A stretch of DNA of 64,000 nucleotides from Sinorhizobium arboris LMG 14919 (GTDB taxonomy: Bacteria > Pseudomonadota > Alphaproteobacteria > Rhizobiales > Rhizobiaceae). The translations under genes were made by a program, and so were the position numbers. How positions within the stretch are numbered: the stretch's first letter is position 1; every line of letters begins with the position of its first letter. The notes under the pieces were generated by a model. That model searched no databases. It saw nothing but the letters and a program-made list of their open reading frames with translations, and was not told the origin of the DNA. Where the stretch lies: positions 1,325,570-1,389,569 of the forward strand of contig NZ_ATYB01000014.1 in the NCBI RefSeq assembly GCF_000427465.1, given 5' to 3'. Shown one piece after another: positions 58,181 through 64,000 of this stretch.

Positions 58181-58810
58181 TCAGATTTGAAACGCCGAGC
58201 GCACGCCGTCCACGACGAATTGCACGGCGAGCGCCGCAAGGATGACGCCGAGGAGGCGGGTGAGAATCGCCCGACCGGTGACGCCCAGGAACCGGTCGAT
58301 ACGCTCGGCGATCACCAGCGCCAGGAACAGGATCGCCATCGATGCGGCGATGACGACGATGAGTTGCGCCCGTTCTATCGCCGAGGGAAAGGAGCTGCCG
58401 AGAAGGATGGTTGCAGAAATCGCCCCCGGCCCGGCGATCAAGGGCAGTGCGAGCGGAAAGACCGCAATGTTGTGAAGGTGGTCCTTCGTGATCGCCGTCT
58501 CCCCGGCCTTCTCCTTTCGCTCCTGGCGCTTCTCGAAGATCATCTCGAAGGCGATCCAGAAGAGCAGCATGCCGCCGGCGATCCGGAAGGCGCCGATGGA
58601 GATGCCGAGGAGGCCGAGAATGCCGTCGCCGAAAAGAGCAAAGGCGGCGAGGATGAAGAAAGCGATGAGCGAGCCGCGGGTCGCGACCTGGAAGCGTTGC
58701 TGTCGGGTCAAGCCGACGGTGAGGCTCAGGAAGATCGGCGCAAGGCCGGGCGGATCAAGCGTGACGAGCAGCGTCGTCAGCGCATTGACCAAGAGATCGA
58801 CATCGAACAT
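58181..58810 (-). CDS. MarC family integral membrane protein
   Basis: The 209-residue protein has six predicted transmembrane helices and the MarC/UPF0056 signature ALTTLLVTLDPPGLAPIFLSLT near the start and PLALPLIAGPGAISATILL in the middle. The physiological role of the family is unknown; MarC itself is not the antibiotic-resistance pump it was once thought to be. It is convergent with ssb. Confidence 0.88.
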   Translation of the reverse strand: MFDVDLLVNALTTLLVTLDPPGLAPIFLSLTVGLTRQQRFQVATRGSLIAFFILAAFALFGDGILGLLGISIGAFRIAGGMLLFWIAFEMIFEKRQERKEKAGETAITKDHLHNIAVFPLALPLIAGPGAISATILLGSSFPSAIERAQLIVVIAASMAILFLALVIAERIDRFLGVTGRAILTRLLGVILAALAVQFVVDGVRSAFQI

Positions 58811-59094
58811 TCGTGTCCCTTCCGGATTTCCACCCGGCTGTTCCCGGTGGTTTGGCCCGCATTGTTAGGCAAGCGATGCGCCCTTGGAAAGAGCGGGTAG
58901 CCAAGTCCAGCGCAATGGCTTAAACCAGCGCCATCCCCGAGGCGCGCAGCTTTCTTTGCGAGCTTCTTTCATTGCCCTAGAAAAGCCTGTTCCGGCGGCA
59001 AAAGACTGTTCAAAACACCGGCCGAAAATTGGCGCTCCGAGCCGCATTCGGCTATAAAAAACCGATTGATTCTGAACAAAGATCGTGATCACCA

Positions 59095-61890
<2,796 letters not shown>

Positions 61891-61911
61891 TTGACCGCAG
61901 AATAATTTTAG

Positions 61912-61943
61912 GCCCGCCGCTATCCAGCGGCGGTTCTTTTTTG
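61912..61943 (+). terminator. Rho-independent terminator of gyrA
   Basis: CCGCCGC and GCGGCGG pair around TATCCA, followed by TTCTTTTTTG, 24 bases after the stop. Confidence 0.9.
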
Positions 61944-61958
61944 CGGAACTGATTGGAT

Positions 61959-62852
61959 TTATTGGCGCAGGTAGTCGAGAAGCCCGCGCGCAAGCGCATC
62001 GAAAACCACGCGGCAACGTGGCGTCGCACGGAGATTTTCGTGCATGACGAGCCATGTCTCGAGTTTTAGTTCAAAGACATCCGCCAGCACGCGCTTGAGA
62101 TCCGGGTCGCGGGCGGCAAGCGCGTTTTGGCAAATGCCGATGCCGAAACCGGCGCGGATCGCCGCGAGTTGGGCAAGGTTGCTATCGGCTTTGAAAGCGA
62201 AGCGCCCGGTGGGCAAGTCCGGTGTCCTTCCTATGATAGAGCGGATCGCCGGCGTTTCCCGGTCATAGCCTATCACGCTGTGTCGGGAGAGGTCCTCGAG
62301 GGTCTGCGGCATCCCACGGCGCTCCAGATAGGAGCGATGCGCATGGAAGCCGAGCGGAACCGCGCCGATATGGCGTGCAACCAGTGCCTCCTGTGCTGGC
62401 GCGACCATGCGCACAGCGATGTCCGCCTCCTGGCGAAGCAAGTCTTCGACGACATCCGATGCAGAAAGTTCGATGGAAAGTTCCGGGTACTCCCCATGCA
62501 ATTCTGCAAGGATCGGGGGCAGGACTTCAATTCCGATGACCTCACTGGCGCTGATACGAACCGTTCCGCCCATCGCACCGTGTTGTCCGGAGGCGGTGCG
62601 CAGCAGGGCTGCAGCTGTCGCCGCCATTGTCTCGGCATAGGGCCGCAACTCCAGCGCGGCGTCGGTCGGCATCAGTCCGTGCGGCGATCGCGTGAAGAGC
62701 GGAAAGCCCACCGACGTCTCCAAGGCGTCTATGTGCCGGCCGACCGTCGGCTGGGTCAGGCCGAGTTCGCGCGCCGCGGCCGACAGCGAGCCCTCGCGCA
62801 GCACCATTAGAAAGGTGCGGTAGAAATCCCAGCTCGGTTCAATGAGGTTCAT
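61959..62852 (-). CDS. LysR-family transcriptional regulator
   Basis: The 297-residue regulator has an N-terminal winged helix (FLMVLREGSLSAAARELGLTQPTVGRHI) and a C-terminal periplasmic-binding-like effector domain (VRISASEVIGIEVLPPILAEL). It is divergent from the reductase gene at 62943, the usual LysR arrangement, so it probably controls that gene. Effector is unknown. Confidence 0.9.
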   Translation of the reverse strand: MNLIEPSWDFYRTFLMVLREGSLSAAARELGLTQPTVGRHIDALETSVGFPLFTRSPHGLMPTDAALELRPYAETMAATAAALLRTASGQHGAMGGTVRISASEVIGIEVLPPILAELHGEYPELSIELSASDVVEDLLRQEADIAVRMVAPAQEALVARHIGAVPLGFHAHRSYLERRGMPQTLEDLSRHSVIGYDRETPAIRSIIGRTPDLPTGRFAFKADSNLAQLAAIRAGFGIGICQNALAARDPDLKRVLADVFELKLETWLVMHENLRATPRCRVVFDALARGLLDYLRQ

Positions 62853-62942
62853 GCATTTAAGTATAGCGGCAAGACCTATTTAGACAATTCCGTTTAGCTC
62901 TATTCCAGGCGATGCTCCGTTCGTCAAGCGATGGAGAGAATG

Positions 62943-63983
62943 ATGAGCGCGACGAAAAATCATAGAGCAACGGTCCTGGTGCTGGGTGCGACAGGCGGAA
63001 TCGGTGGCGCCGTGGCGCAAAGCCTGAATGCGCGTGGGTGGAGAGTCCGGGCACTGAACCGCAACACCGCGAAGGTATCCGCAAAAGTGCCGGCCTTCGA
63101 GTGGATTCAAGGCGATGCGATGAACGCGGCGGATGTTCGTGCCGCGGCAGAAGGAGTGGAGTTCATCGTTCATGCGGTCAACCCGCCCGGTTACCGTGAT
63201 TGGGAACGTCTGGTGCTGCCGATGCTCGACAACACCATAGCGGCAGCCCGGCAGGTCGCCGCCCGCATCGTCCTGCCGGGAACGATATATAACTTCGGTC
63301 CTGACGCTTTTCCAATTCTTCGCGAGGATTCACCGCAGCGGCCCCTGACGAAAAAGGGGGCGATCCGCAAGGAAATGGAGGCCCGGCTGAAAGCGGCCTC
63401 TGAGGAAGGCACCGGCGTCATCATACTCAGGGCAGGGGATTTCTTCGGGCCGAATGCTGCCAATAACTGGTTCTCTCAAGGGCTGGTGAAGCCCGGAAAG
63501 CCGCTGACGACGGTCACTTATCCCGGCGCGAAAGGGGTCGGGCACCAATGGGCCTATTTGCCGGACATGGCGGAGACGATGATACGCCTGATGGAGCGCG
63601 CGGAGGCCCTCCCGCTCTTCGCCGTCTACCATATGCGCGGATTCTTCGACGGTGATGGTACCAGGATGATCGCCGCGATCAGACGTGCAGCGGGCGGGCC
63701 GCACCTCAGGGTTCGGACCTTTCCGTGGTGGCTGGTCACGCTGGCGTCTCCCTTCGTCCCGTTCTTTCGGGAACTCAGGGAGATGCGCTATCTCTGGCGC
63801 AAACCGCTCGAAATGCGCAACGATCGCCTGATCGCGCTGCTCGGGGAGGAGCCGCAAACACCGATCGACGACGCCGTTGCAGCGACGCTTGCGTCCCTAG
63901 ATTGCCTTCACAGTGAAACGGTCGACCATTTCCCCGCCGAGCATCGTGGCGAGGCGCTGGGGAGCGGCTCCGTCAGTTCTTGA
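62943..63983 (+). CDS. NAD(P)-dependent epimerase/dehydratase-like oxidoreductase
   Basis: The 346-residue protein starts with a Rossmann fold (TVLVLGATGGIGGAVAQSL) of the extended SDR superfamily and lacks the usual YxxxK motif in classic form (PGTIYNFGPDAF). It resembles NAD-dependent epimerases or saccharopine-dehydrogenase-like reductases. The start at 62943 follows GGAGAG; 62931 is an alternative. It is divergent from a LysR gene. Substrate is unknown. The stop at 63983 is 17 bases from the end of the window. Confidence 0.82.
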   Translation: MSATKNHRATVLVLGATGGIGGAVAQSLNARGWRVRALNRNTAKVSAKVPAFEWIQGDAMNAADVRAAAEGVEFIVHAVNPPGYRDWERLVLPMLDNTIAAARQVAARIVLPGTIYNFGPDAFPILREDSPQRPLTKKGAIRKEMEARLKAASEEGTGVIILRAGDFFGPNAANNWFSQGLVKPGKPLTTVTYPGAKGVGHQWAYLPDMAETMIRLMERAEALPLFAVYHMRGFFDGDGTRMIAAIRRAAGGPHLRVRTFPWWLVTLASPFVPFFRELREMRYLWRKPLEMRNDRLIALLGEEPQTPIDDAVAATLASLDCLHSETVDHFPAEHRGEALGSGSVSS

Positions 63984-64000
63984 AAACGACACAGGCGCCG

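Overview
The window is chromosomal DNA of an alphaproteobacterial rhizobium, most likely Sinorhizobium (Ensifer) meliloti or a very close relative. The evidence is a high-GC chromosome dense with genes, an ExoR protein of the size and sequence expected for S. meliloti, a class II (B12-dependent) nrdJ, a fused secDF, alphaproteobacterial GAAC-N7-GAAC and TTAA-N7-TTAA operators, rhizobial intergenic mosaic (RIME-like) palindromes and an alpha-r14 (NfeR1-like) small RNA. Species assignment is inference, since no search was run.

Left part (1-16.9 kb): the 3' end of valS, a FadL-type porin, exoR (periplasmic brake on ExoS/ChvI), exonuclease III, cardiolipin synthase, erpA, a dGTPase-like gene, argS, a 950-residue SPOR-domain membrane protein, nagZ, scpA/scpB and an orphan iron-type ABC ATPase. 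Middle-left (17-30.6 kb): the housekeeping block tatABC, serS, surE, pcm, an unknown gene, an NlpD/DipM-like LysM-LytM lipoprotein, a DUF815 ATPase (opposite strand), yajC, secDF, then homologues of the mitochondrial complex I assembly factors NDUFAF3 and NDUFAF6. The theme is envelope biogenesis and export.

Centre (30.6-40.8 kb): trmFO, two 47-residue DUF1127 genes, a tandem pair of alpha-r14-type sRNAs whose loops carry anti-Shine-Dalgarno CCUCC motifs, tRNA-Leu(UAG), tig and the gcvTHP operon behind a tandem glycine riboswitch. gcvP is interrupted by a one-base frameshift in a run of four C. The promoters of the DUF1127 genes and of the first sRNA copy share an upstream TGCA-type element at nearly constant distance from the -10 box, which suggests one LysR-type activator (VtlR/LsrB class) for all three.

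Accessory stretch (40.8-49 kb): a copper-handling pair (DUF2946-like protein and a YcnI-PCuAC fusion), three tiny lipoproteins, a GST, and a divergent module made of a BTAD/TPR regulator plus a 75-residue unknown peptide on one side and an orphan TfuA-like protein plus an FMN reductase on the other. TfuA proteins normally partner YcaO enzymes in thioamide/RiPP chemistry, but no YcaO is present here. An IS3-family transposase scar lies at the right edge of this stretch.

Right part (49-64 kb): nrdJ, a DUF72 protein, the divergent uvrA/ssb pair with a LexA operator between them, a MarC family membrane protein, gyrA, and a divergent LysR/NAD-dependent reductase pair. No prophage, CRISPR array, rRNA operon or intact insertion sequence was seen.
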